Source: Liminaster sp045576355 (lineage in GTDB: Bacteria; Bacteroidota; Bacteroidia; Bacteroidales; UBA3663). From it: a stretch of 64,000 nucleotides of DNA. Made by a program: the position numbers and the translations under genes. Below, one piece after another: positions 1 through 8,469 of this stretch; the first letter of the stretch is position 1, and each line of letters opens with the position of its first letter. Under the pieces are notes generated by a model, which saw only the letters and a list, made by a program, of their open reading frames with translations, made no database searches and was not told the DNA's origin. The DNA lies in NCBI GenBank assembly GCA_045576355.1, contig JAZNGG010000047.1:1-64000 (forward strand). Reading direction: 5' to 3'.

Positions 1-285
1 TCCGAAAAAATGTGTACTTTTGCCCATGGTTACGTTTGATTTTGTTTTGCGACTACAAAGGTAACCATAAGGGTTGACACCGAATCTGGTATCAGCCCTA
101 ATTTTATTCTAATGACGAAAGTTTAGCGGACAGTAATAATATTATATGTCATTAGTTGTGATTTTGTGGTTATGAATAACGGCTGATGGCTATGGCGATG
201 GCTGATGGCGATGGCTGATGGCTGGGGCAAAGCCCCATAAACCACTCAACCCTTCAACTCCTCAACCTCTCAACCCATAAACCTC
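1..285. other. Intergenic region with inverted repeat and simple repeats
   Basis: No gene is seen here. Positions 26-38 and 56-68 form a 12/13-bp inverted repeat; each arm carries a TAnnTTTG-like box (TACGTTTG on +, TACCTTTG on -), so it could be a divergent promoter or operator for a gene left of the window. Positions 181-223 are an imperfect ATGGCTG/ATGGCG repeat, followed by a small GGGGC/GCCCC hairpin (224-236) and a CTCAAC-rich stretch (243-292). Confidence 0.4.
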
Positions 286-996
286 TCAACTCCATTCCTT
301 CAATGTTGGAACAATCTCTTCCAGTGTGGTGACGCGAGCCGTCGGGGTGAAGTCCGGAGTTTGTTTGCCCTTCTTGTCAAACCATATTTGGCGGATGCCG
401 TAACGGTGTGCTCCGAGAATGTCTGTGTCGATATTGTCTCCGATCATTACCACTTGTCGCTTGTCGGTGATGCCGGTTTGCTGCATGGCATAGTCAAAAA
501 AGGCTGTGTGGGGCTTATTGACTCCTGCATCTTCCGAAAGGATGACACTGTCAAAATATGGGGTTACACCCGAAGCCTCCATTTTCTTATATTGTACTTC
601 ATGGAAACCATTGCTGGCCATGTGGATTCGGTAGTGTGGTTTAAGTTGCTCCAGCAGTTCTTTGGCTCCCGGTATCAGGTTGGGTTTGACTGCGCAGGCC
701 TCTAAAAAGAAGTCGCTGATACGGAGCACTTCCGGTACAGTGGGAGAGTAACCCTTGCCGCAAGAGAGGGGATCCATAAACCGTTTTACGATTAGTGCAT
801 CGCGAGTGATTTTGCCTTGTGCATATTGTGCCCACACCATCTCATTGGTTTTCCAGTAAGGGATGGAGAAATCTTCGAAGCGATCGAAATATCTCGAGAG
901 ACCAAATTCGTCAAACAACTCTCGCAGTGCCAGATTGGCATTGCCATGAGTGTCATAAATGGTGTCATCAAAATCCATGAAGATGTCTGTTATCAT
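286..996 (-). CDS. HAD-family hydrolase, YjjG-type pyrimidine nucleotidase
   Basis: A 236-residue haloacid dehalogenase-superfamily phosphatase, probably cytosolic, acting on nucleoside 5'-monophosphates or similar small phosphates. Motif I is DFDDT (nucleophile Asp8, general acid Asp10), motif II is the ASNG segment, motif III the Lys in GVNKP, and motif IV GDNIDTD. An open frame extends 38 codons further upstream, but that stretch is AT-rich and unlike the family. The ATG at 996 puts motif I at the usual position close to the N terminus, and a TATCTTTG -7 box lies just upstream (1026-1033). The exact substrate cannot be read from the sequence. Confidence 0.85.
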   Translation of the reverse strand: MITDIFMDFDDTIYDTHGNANLALRELFDEFGLSRYFDRFEDFSIPYWKTNEMVWAQYAQGKITRDALIVKRFMDPLSCGKGYSPTVPEVLRISDFFLEACAVKPNLIPGAKELLEQLKPHYRIHMASNGFHEVQYKKMEASGVTPYFDSVILSEDAGVNKPHTAFFDYAMQQTGITDKRQVVMIGDNIDTDILGAHRYGIRQIWFDKKGKQTPDFTPTARVTTLEEIVPTLKEWS

Positions 997-1025
997 CGCA
1001 TTTGTTTTTGTGTTATTATGAGGTA

Positions 1026-1033
1026 CAAAGATA
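1026..1033 (-). promoter_or_regulatory. Probable -7 box for the HAD hydrolase
   Basis: TATCTTTG on the minus strand, an exact TAnnTTTG match. No TTTG is found at the right distance upstream. It supports the start codon at 996 over the longer reading frame, which would begin upstream of this box. Confidence 0.45.
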
Positions 1034-1147
1034 CTGTTTTTTACCGATTTTTTGTTCGATATTAAACAATATTGGTTAAAAAGTGTGTAATATTTATTTT
1101 CTAAAAGCATTTTTTAGAGAAAACTCTATTTTGCTTAAATATTTCTT

Positions 1148-1155
1148 TATCTTTG
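1148..1155 (+). promoter_or_regulatory. Possible -7 box upstream of the 875-aa secreted protein
   Basis: TATCTTTG matches TAnnTTTG exactly and lies about 120 bases before the start codon at 1275. No clear TTTG -33 element sits 19-20 bases upstream, so the call rests on the -7 box only. Confidence 0.35.
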
Positions 1156-1274
1156 CAAAGAAAAGTTTGTCATTTGTTTGAATATTTTTGAAACAAATCA
1201 ATCATATTTCTTTTACCCAATCGCGGTTATCAACAAAACTAACTATAAAACAATTAAACTAACTTATTAAATTC

Positions 1275-3902
1275 ATGTTCATGAAGAAAATTTACTTTCT
1301 TTTGACTGCAATTGCGATGACAGCGTTCAGCGCAAATGCGCAATGGCGTAAGACCTGGGATTTCACCCAGGGTCTGTGCGAAGAGACATTAGAGAACCTG
1401 GCTGCTGATCCCACTAACTGGTCTCTCGAGGGAACTAACGATGATGGTTCTATCAAGGGGTACAAGGGTAACTCCAAGATGTCCGGAACTTTGAAAGCCA
1501 ATGGTGTGGAGATCGAAGAGTTCAAGGGCTTGGTATTCGGGACAGCCGGATTGAAGGACAATGGTAACATCAACATTCGTCCTAATAGTTTCCGTATGGC
1601 TCGTGCCGGCATGAAGGTAAGCCTTCCCAAATTGGCAGGTGGCCAGAAGATAACAGTTGTGGCTAAATCCGCTAACTCTACTGACTCTCGCGGTGTTACT
1701 GCAGATTCTAAAGAGTTGATCAAACTTGAAGGTCCCGAGGGAGACGTTGCTCCCGGTTCTGAAGGCCTTCAGACTTGGGTATGGCAAGTGGATGAATCTG
1801 TCGGTAATGACTCCATTACTCCTACTCTTAAGATCCTCACCGGTGGTGTGGACTTCTCATCTATCATCATCGATAATGGTGACGAGCCAGAAGTACTCGC
1901 TACTCCTAAGGTTGCTTATCTCTACTCTCCCGTTGAGGGATATGACGTAGAGTCAGATTTCATTTTTGCTTATACAGCAATTTCTGAGCAGGATGTTAAA
2001 GCCATCAACGTAGATGAGTTCTTTGCTGCTACAGAGTTTGTGCCAGCTGATAGCTTGAAGACTTTTGATGTAGTGGTTTACTCTGAGTCTCTCAACGAAA
2101 CTCATGCTGCCGCTCTCTATGACCTTCTCAATCATGTTCCGGTGCTCAGCTTCAACAGTGCAATCTACGAGGCTTGGGGTCAGGGTTCAACCTTCGTTCC
2201 AGAAGGAAGCAGCAACGTGTTGACCATCGCTCCGGATTACCTTGAGCATCCTCTCTTTGCTGATTTGAACATCGATGAGGCCGGTAACATTACTCTCTTT
2301 GATGATGGTGACGTGATCACCGGTAAGAAAGTTTTGGGTTATAACGTAAAAGAAGGCTCAGACTTTGACGATGATGAAGTGCTCGCATTGGTCGGCGACC
2401 ACAATGCTATCCATGCTCAAGCAGAAAAGAATACTTACCTCCACCTTCCTATCTCTTCTGAGAATGCATTGGTAGAGGGCGAACCCATCATTACAGATGA
2501 TTATCTTACATTGATCGGTAATGCCATCACTTGGCTCCGTGGTACTAAGGGTGAAGTGCGTAAGGCCGCTAAACCTACCATCACTTACGTTTATGAGAAC
2601 AATATCACATATGCTACTTTGAAAACCAATCTTGAGGGTGCACGCATCTACTATACTCTCGATGGTACTGATGCCACCAAGCAGAGTACTCGTTATGCCG
2701 GTGAAACACTCGAGTTTACTACCAGCGGTGCTGTGATCAATGCTATTACTGTGGTTCCGGCATACTATAACAGTGATATGGTTTCTGATACAGTTATTGT
2801 GAAGTCACAGCTTCCTGTTCCTTCTTATGAAGTGAAATATGAAGAGGGTGTAGCAAAGGTTTATGCTACGACAGTAGAGGGCGCTGACGTTTACTTTAAC
2901 ATCATTGCCTCTAACGATATTGCCAAATCTACTAAGATCGACTCATTTGTAGTGGTTACTCGTCCTACATTGATGACTGTCTTTGCTCACTCAGATGTTA
3001 ACCTTCCTTCAGAAATCGTTGAGTTTGCTATCGACTCACAAGAGTGGGGTTATTATAATGAAGTGATCGAGCATGTGAAGTTTGAGACTGCTGAAGGTTG
3101 GCTTTCTTCTAAGGATTACTACACCAAGGCTTATAACTTCTATGATCAAACTGTGGCAGATACTATCGTAACACCTAATGTAGATGATCCGACTGTCAAT
3201 GACAGTACTATCGTTCATAATGTTCCTGCCAACGAATTCATGCAGTGGGAGATCAATGATAAGTGGATGATCGGTACCTATGGTCAAGGTCTGTATTGGG
3301 CTACTGATGGTGGTGGTGCAGTCGGAGCCGGCTATGGTCCTGCTACAGCTCTTCACTATGGATCTTCTAAATATGCACTTGAGTTTATGACCACTAAGGT
3401 TAAAACCGATCCTGCTTCTGCTTTCATGGCTTCTCGCGTGAAGTTCCAGGCTCCGTTTGAAGTGACTATCTATATGTGTGGTCAGATTGAAGGTCCTACG
3501 ATGACCGGTGACTACGAAAACCGCGTAGAGATTCTTACCTCTACCGATAGCATCAATTGGACTTCTCAGGGTGTTCTTTCTACATACTTTGACAAGGCGA
3601 TCGATCGTCAGAGCCTCGTTTGTGGTGGTACCGAACCTGTCTATGTCAAGATTGCTTCTGCCAACGTGGATAATACCAGCAAGCAGAAGACCATGCTCTT
3701 CGACGTAATCCTTGCCGGTGCTACAGCAGAGCGTCCTTCTACAGGTATTGAGGGTATCACAGAGACTGCTAAGTCTGTAAAGTCTGTGATGATGTACAAC
3801 CTCTCAGGTCAGCAGATCCGTCAAGCTGAGCAGGGCATCGTATTGATTCGCACTATCTATACTGATGGTTCTGTCGCTACTAAGAAAGTCTTTGTGAAGT
3901 AA
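1275..3902 (+). CDS. Large secreted protein with chitobiase-like domain and type IX-like C-terminal tail
   Basis: An 875-residue exported protein of unknown function. It has a signal peptide (residues 1-22, ending ANAQ), then a beta-rich N-terminal part that begins WDFTQG as in many Bacteroidales secreted glycan proteins. An alpha/beta domain follows at about 200-430. A short domain near 440-515 contains ARIYYTLDGT, the hallmark of the chitobiase/hexosaminidase C-terminal (CHB_HEX_C) fold. Another beta-rich part leads to a C-terminal segment (about 815-875) with YNLSGQQI and terminal KKVFVK, typical of type IX sorting or Por-type tails. No catalytic motif is recognised. Two in-frame ATGs lie two codons apart. 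It stands alone, with a strong terminator behind it. Confidence 0.75.
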   Translation: MFMKKIYFLLTAIAMTAFSANAQWRKTWDFTQGLCEETLENLAADPTNWSLEGTNDDGSIKGYKGNSKMSGTLKANGVEIEEFKGLVFGTAGLKDNGNINIRPNSFRMARAGMKVSLPKLAGGQKITVVAKSANSTDSRGVTADSKELIKLEGPEGDVAPGSEGLQTWVWQVDESVGNDSITPTLKILTGGVDFSSIIIDNGDEPEVLATPKVAYLYSPVEGYDVESDFIFAYTAISEQDVKAINVDEFFAATEFVPADSLKTFDVVVYSESLNETHAAALYDLLNHVPVLSFNSAIYEAWGQGSTFVPEGSSNVLTIAPDYLEHPLFADLNIDEAGNITLFDDGDVITGKKVLGYNVKEGSDFDDDEVLALVGDHNAIHAQAEKNTYLHLPISSENALVEGEPIITDDYLTLIGNAITWLRGTKGEVRKAAKPTITYVYENNITYATLKTNLEGARIYYTLDGTDATKQSTRYAGETLEFTTSGAVINAITVVPAYYNSDMVSDTVIVKSQLPVPSYEVKYEEGVAKVYATTVEGADVYFNIIASNDIAKSTKIDSFVVVTRPTLMTVFAHSDVNLPSEIVEFAIDSQEWGYYNEVIEHVKFETAEGWLSSKDYYTKAYNFYDQTVADTIVTPNVDDPTVNDSTIVHNVPANEFMQWEINDKWMIGTYGQGLYWATDGGGAVGAGYGPATALHYGSSKYALEFMTTKVKTDPASAFMASRVKFQAPFEVTIYMCGQIEGPTMTGDYENRVEILTSTDSINWTSQGVLSTYFDKAIDRQSLVCGGTEPVYVKIASANVDNTSKQKTMLFDVILAGATAERPSTGIEGITETAKSVKSVMMYNLSGQQIRQAEQGIVLIRTIYTDGSVATKKVFVK

Positions 3903-3926
3903 GTCTTTACTGAGATATTATAAAAG

Positions 3927-3969
3927 AATAGACTGTGTCCGGTTAATCTTGGCACAGTCTATTTTTTTT
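3927..3969 (+). terminator. Intrinsic terminator
   Basis: An 11-bp perfect stem (AATAGACTGTG / CACAGTCTATT) with a 15-base loop is followed by a run of T, 25 bases after the stop codon at 3902. Confidence 0.9.
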
Positions 3970-4065
3970 ATTTGTTATTTGGTGTCCGATAAACCGCAAA
4001 TATGCAAGCTATGTAATTTTATTCGGTTATCGGCTATTAAAATTCAAGTATTATATGACCAGTTT

Positions 4066-4109
4066 GCATGACGCCGCCGTGTAACGTGCATGATGCCGCC
4101 GTATAACAT
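4066..4109. repeat. Two copies of a 22-bp repeat
   Basis: Two adjacent 22-bp units (4066-4087 and 4088-4109) match, in reverse complement, the unit of the ten-copy array at 27396-27613. The first unit is essentially identical to that consensus; the second differs at a few bases. The remaining intergenic DNA (3970-4211) holds nothing else I can identify. Confidence 0.85.
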
Positions 4110-4211
4110 CATACGACTGCATGAATAAATGTGTAAGGCGCCGTCATCCTTACAGTCCCGCCAATATATTTTTCGGATAACATTGATGACTTCTCTGTCG
4201 TCTTTGGTTAC

Positions 4212-4778
4212 CTACATCCTTTGACTTAGAGAGAAACATTGGGAAAGTGTCTGTCGTAAATGGCTGTCTGTCATTTGAGTTTTATAAATATTCTCTTTTG
4301 AGAAGTGTTGTAAAATGGATTGTTGTGTCAATTCTTGGCTTTTTATGTTTTGTTTACAAGAATCATCCATGATGATTAGATCGTTTTTATGGATAAAATG
4401 AGGGTGCATTGACATATTTCTTACGATTGTGCCGAAATATGCCGGAGTTGTTGCTAAAAAGAAAATTTGGAAATGATCTGTATCGATACTTGTTTTTATA
4501 GAGGTTAAGGTTTGTAATACTTTTATGTCAGACTCTTTCAGAAAGTCTATAGGAAGAAACTCAATGTGTGATAGGTATCTTTCATTATTATTGTCTCTTG
4601 AGAGATTTTGTGATAAGATACTTCGATATTGCGCAGTTGAGAGGGCGTAGCGAGCAGTGGCAATGATTTGAAAATGATCTGTAAGTAGATTGCTGTTATA
4701 TATCTTTTGGATTGCAGGAATGATCCTGCGGCGGACTTGCAGAGAGGTGCCTCCAAAAATAATCATTGTTATGCTCAT
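4212..4778 (-). CDS. Truncated, degenerate glucose-6-phosphate dehydrogenase-like protein
   Basis: 188 residues. The N terminus reads IIFGGTSLQVRRRIIPAI, which lines up with the Rossmann start of Zwf (family form IFGASGDLTKRKLIPAL), then ARYALSTAQYR (Zwf: ARR..LSDEEYR) and FFLATTPAYFGTIV (Zwf: YLATPPSLFGPIV). The end, QHFSKENIYKTQMTDSHLRQTL, aligns with the Zwf stretch that normally reads RIDHYLGKE, but the catalytic RIDHYLGKE is absent. The protein stops there, at about 40% of the usual ~490 residues. The GxxGxL NADP loop is also altered. Either a decaying zwf remnant or a repurposed nucleotide-binding fold. No 6-phosphogluconate pathway partner lies beside it, and no downstream zwf fragment is seen. 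Confidence 0.6.
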   Translation of the reverse strand: MSITMIIFGGTSLQVRRRIIPAIQKIYNSNLLTDHFQIIATARYALSTAQYRSILSQNLSRDNNNERYLSHIEFLPIDFLKESDIKVLQTLTSIKTSIDTDHFQIFFLATTPAYFGTIVRNMSMHPHFIHKNDLIIMDDSCKQNIKSQELTQQSILQHFSKENIYKTQMTDSHLRQTLSQCFSLSQRM

Positions 4779-4853
4779 AAACTTATTTTTGTGTCAATAA
4801 AACAAGATCTGAGTTTCTAACAATAATGTCCGCCGCAGGGTTCGATCAAGGTA

Positions 4854-6254
4854 TTATTCTTCTTCGGCAAACATAGGATCCCATGCAGGGAGAAGAATCG
4901 GTTTTTGTTCCATCATTTTTAGATATTTGGCCGGTACATATTTCTTGTGGAAGACCAGGCGGAACATGTATTCATCAAACCACTTGTCGGTCATGATGAG
5001 GTTGCCTTTATAACCGCTTGTTGCTCCCCAAGAGTTTTCTACCATCCATCGTTTGGGAGTTCCATCGTTGTCCAGATCGACAGCAATCAGAGTCATGGCA
5101 TGGCTGCTCCCTGAGGCATGTGTTAAAACTCGCTCTCGTTTATCCATTTTAAAATCTGTTCCGAGCAGAGAGGCATAATCGAAATTTTCCAAATCAAGCG
5201 TTCCGCGAGTTCTATCGTAAAATTTCCCTACATCACAAGAGAAATACATGGCTGTAGTATCTTTAATGGATGCGATGGCCATAGGTTTGATCTCCTCTAT
5301 GGGGAGATTAAGGTAAAGCCAGTTATGCCCATCGTGAGTGTGACGATCGTAAGCGATCTGATATAGTTTGTAGTAGTCTCGCATAGGATCGTTCATAACC
5401 ATGATGTAGTTTTCATTCAAATCTTCACCATCCCAATATTTCTGATAGAATGATAGAGGAGTATATGTCTCTGTAGATACAGCTTCATCTTTCTTGTTGC
5501 GTTGTGTCCATGTAAATTCTGTCGGTGGAACTCCATAAGCCAAAGTCAATATATGATATATAGTAGATAGCATTTTAACTTTCTCTTGTTCCAGTTCTTT
5601 TGTCCCTTTCCCTTGATCAGACATTTCTCTGAGGGTCAGACCAAACTCTCTCAGTTTGTCTTTCAATCGGGCGGAGAGAGCAGCAGTATTGTTGGCAGCA
5701 AACGTTTCCGGCATAACTTCACGAGGTACAACACCGTATTTCATGACAAGATCAGATACTCCGGTAAATGTCCCTCCATCAGATAAAGGATGCTCAAAAA
5801 GCCAATCCACTTGTCTGTCCTCCATGGGGAGTTTGCGAGTATCAATGATCCCTTGCAGAAAAAGATTGGATTTTTCCAATTGGTCATAAAAGAAGAGATA
5901 AACTTGAGAGAGCTCTAATTTCGGTAATTCATGCTTGACTTGTGCTTTGGCACGCAGTACATTGAGACCGGTAAACAACCAGCAGCGACCGGAGGACTGC
6001 TGGTCTGTAATTCCGATGGTCGGAACTCTATGAGTGAAGTGACCGTCCACATCCTTTAGGGCATCGACATTAGCCGCAAGAACCTGGATGGATGTTCGTG
6101 CCATCGCATTGCGTATAGCACGGCTTTCCGGTGTGTCTTTTTCAGAAGTCTTTAATGTGTTAAGCACTTCCGGAGTGATGGCAGACTGTGCGATAAGCCC
6201 CTCTGAAGCTATCCCGGAGAGAATGCATGTTAATGTAAAAATGATTTTTTTCAT
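4854..6254 (-). CDS. Exported C1 cysteine aminopeptidase (bleomycin hydrolase/PepC type)
   Basis: 466 residues of peptidase family C1B. An N-terminal signal peptide (about 1-23, ending IAQSA) sends it to the periplasm or beyond, unlike cytosolic PepC. The catalytic triad is visible: Cys91 in QSSGRCW, His385 in SSHAMTL and Asn407 in ENSWG. The family normally trims peptides from the N terminus and is kept from attacking proteins by its C-terminal tail; here the tail ends AEEE. It may be monocistronic: the next gene on this strand is the degenerate G6PDH-like ORF, 76 bases downstream. Confidence 0.9.
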   Translation of the reverse strand: MKKIIFTLTCILSGIASEGLIAQSAITPEVLNTLKTSEKDTPESRAIRNAMARTSIQVLAANVDALKDVDGHFTHRVPTIGITDQQSSGRCWLFTGLNVLRAKAQVKHELPKLELSQVYLFFYDQLEKSNLFLQGIIDTRKLPMEDRQVDWLFEHPLSDGGTFTGVSDLVMKYGVVPREVMPETFAANNTAALSARLKDKLREFGLTLREMSDQGKGTKELEQEKVKMLSTIYHILTLAYGVPPTEFTWTQRNKKDEAVSTETYTPLSFYQKYWDGEDLNENYIMVMNDPMRDYYKLYQIAYDRHTHDGHNWLYLNLPIEEIKPMAIASIKDTTAMYFSCDVGKFYDRTRGTLDLENFDYASLLGTDFKMDKRERVLTHASGSSHAMTLIAVDLDNDGTPKRWMVENSWGATSGYKGNLIMTDKWFDEYMFRLVFHKKYVPAKYLKMMEQKPILLPAWDPMFAEEE

Positions 6255-6477
6255 ATTAGATATTTTTTTTTGAGATGATAGTGCTGCTTGTCATTGTTGC
6301 TAAATTAGGAGGACTCTATAAACAAATGTCGAATCTTTAGAGAAGAAAATATATAGAATCATCATAAAGAGGGTGTAAATGTAAAGAAAAAACTCGAAAG
6401 GGGCAAGATTGTCCCTTTAAAACGGGAAATAATAAAAAAATATCGAATAATGATGGGGGAATAATAATCAAAATTAT

Positions 6478-6485
6478 TATCTTTG
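6478..6485 (+). promoter_or_regulatory. Probable -7 box for phosphoglucomutase
   Basis: TATCTTTG, an exact TAnnTTTG match, 58 bases before the ATG at 6544. No recognisable -33 TTTG. The divergent spacer 6255-6543 shows nothing else clear. Confidence 0.45.
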
Positions 6486-6543
6486 CCCGGAAGTAAATAA
6501 TTAATTATAACATATAACCTTTAATACCAAAATCATCCGTCAT

Positions 6544-8289
6544 ATGGAAAACGATGCATTATTGAAAGAAGTGACCGCTAAAGCACAAACGTGGTTAGGA
6601 GCGGGTTTTGATGAAGAAACACGGGCTCAGGTGCAGGCAATGCTTGATAATCCTGACAAAACAGATCTGATCGAAAGTTTCTATCGAGAGTTAGAATTTG
6701 GAACTGGAGGCTTGCGTGGCATCATGGGCGCCGGTACCAATCGTATGAATCGTTATGTAGTTGGTATGGCAACACAAGGTCTTGCCAATTATCTCCATAA
6801 GGCATTCCCCGGGAAGAAAGATTTGAGTGTTGTTGTTGGCCATGATTGTCGTAACAATAGCCGTGCATTTGCTGAGACAGTTGCTGCTATTTTCAGTGCC
6901 AATGATATTCAGGTTTATCTTTTTGAGTCTCTCCGTCCGACTCCGGAAATCTCTTTTGCTATTCGTGAATTGGGATGCCAAAGTGGTGTGAATATTACTG
7001 CAAGTCACAACCCTAAAGAATATAACGGCTATAAGGCCTATTGGGATGATGGAGCACAAGTGCTAAGTCCACATGATACCGGTATTATCGAAGAAGTGAA
7101 TAAGGTGACAGTGGAGCAAGTGAAGTTTACTCCTAATCCGGAGTTGATCCGAATTATCGGAGGAGAAATGGATGTCAACTATCTTAAAGCTGTCAAAGAG
7201 TGCTGTGTGGATCCGGCAGTCATTGAGAGACATAAGGATTTGAAGATTGTATATACTCCTATCCATGGCACAGGCCGAGTAATTATTCCGGCATCTCTTC
7301 GTCTTTGGGGATTCCAAAACATTTGGGTTGTTCCGGAGCAGATGGAGGTTAATGGTGATTTCCCGACAGTCATTTCTCCAAATCCGGAAAATGCTGAGGC
7401 ATTGACTCTTGCCCTCCAATTGGGAACAAAGGTGGATGCCGATTTGGTCATTGCAAGTGATCCGGATGCCGATCGTTTAGGAATTGCTTGCCGTGATGAT
7501 AAGGGAGAATGGGTCTTGATCAATGGAAACCAGACTTGTATGATGTATTGCTACTACATCATTACCAATATGAAGAAATTGGGCAAGTTGAAAGGCAACG
7601 AATTCTTGGTGAAGACCATTGTAACTTCAGAGTTGATCCGCAAGATCGCAGATAAAAATGGTGTTAAACTCTATGATGAATACACAGGATTTAAATGGAT
7701 TGCTTATCGTATCCGTCAATTAGAGGGTGTTGAGAAATATATTGGTGGCGGTGAGGAATCTTATGGCTTCCTTCCTTATGATAAAGTGCGCGATAAAGAT
7801 TCTCCGGCATCTATTTCTCTTATTGCAGAGATCGCTGCCTATGCTAAAGATAACGGTATGACTCTTTTCCAACTTCTCCAGCAGATTTATTTGGACTATG
7901 GCTTCCAAAAGGAAAAGGCTGTCTCTGTAGTTAAACCCGGCAAGAGTGGCGCAGAGGAGATCAAGGCTATGATGGAGAACTTCCGCAATGATCCTCCTAA
8001 GGAGTTAGGCGGTTCGAAAGTTATAAAGATCAAGGACTTCAAGACTTTGGAGGAAACTTGTGTCGAATGTGGTAAGGTAACCAAGATTGATATGCCGGCT
8101 ACATCCAATGTATTGCAGTATTTCACAGAGGATGGAACTAAAGTGAGTGTGCGTCCATCGGGTACTGAGCCTAAGATTAAATTCTATTGTGAAGTTCCTG
8201 CAGAGATGAAATCTCGTGAAGATTATGAGGCTGCCAATGCTGCCGCAGAGGAGAAATTGAAACTCGTATGTAAGGATCTCGGCATCTGA
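6544..8289 (+). CDS. Phosphoglucomutase/phosphomannomutase
   Basis: 581-residue alpha-D-phosphohexomutase of the long (PGM2-like) subgroup, interconverting hexose 1- and 6-phosphates and so linking glycan breakdown to glycolysis and to sugar-nucleotide synthesis. The phosphoserine loop is TASHNP with Ser154; the magnesium loop is DPDADR (Asp306, Asp308, Asp310); the sugar-binding loop is GGEESYG; the phosphate-binding loop near the C terminus is RPSGTEPKIKFY. Length and all four motifs are normal. Cytosolic, monocistronic, with a strong terminator directly behind. Confidence 0.95.
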   Translation: MENDALLKEVTAKAQTWLGAGFDEETRAQVQAMLDNPDKTDLIESFYRELEFGTGGLRGIMGAGTNRMNRYVVGMATQGLANYLHKAFPGKKDLSVVVGHDCRNNSRAFAETVAAIFSANDIQVYLFESLRPTPEISFAIRELGCQSGVNITASHNPKEYNGYKAYWDDGAQVLSPHDTGIIEEVNKVTVEQVKFTPNPELIRIIGGEMDVNYLKAVKECCVDPAVIERHKDLKIVYTPIHGTGRVIIPASLRLWGFQNIWVVPEQMEVNGDFPTVISPNPENAEALTLALQLGTKVDADLVIASDPDADRLGIACRDDKGEWVLINGNQTCMMYCYYIITNMKKLGKLKGNEFLVKTIVTSELIRKIADKNGVKLYDEYTGFKWIAYRIRQLEGVEKYIGGGEESYGFLPYDKVRDKDSPASISLIAEIAAYAKDNGMTLFQLLQQIYLDYGFQKEKAVSVVKPGKSGAEEIKAMMENFRNDPPKELGGSKVIKIKDFKTLEETCVECGKVTKIDMPATSNVLQYFTEDGTKVSVRPSGTEPKIKFYCEVPAEMKSREDYEAANAAAEEKLKLVCKDLGI

Positions 8290-8310
8290 TCTTGATGCCC
8301 GAATGTTATA

Positions 8311-8360
8311 AAAATATGTCCGCGATGCAATTTGATTGTTTCGCGGACATATTTTCTTTA
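8311..8360 (+). terminator. Intrinsic terminator after phosphoglucomutase
   Basis: A 15-bp perfect stem (8311-8325 with 8341-8355, core ATGTCCGCGA) and a 15-base loop. The arms end in A4 and T4, so it may also act on the converging serine dehydratase transcript. Confidence 0.85.
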
Positions 8361-8469
8361 TTTAGGGTTGTGGTTTTATTTGCCTTTTATTTTGATTGCT
8401 GAGTTATTGGGGCGATAGATGTTGTTATGCCAAATCTTTTATAAATCTCAATCGGGGACCGATAGCGGT

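Noticed and set aside
4830..4852. tRNA T-loop-like sequence (GGTTCGATC)
   Set aside because: No acceptor, D or anticodon stem can be paired around it; no tRNA was found anywhere in the window.
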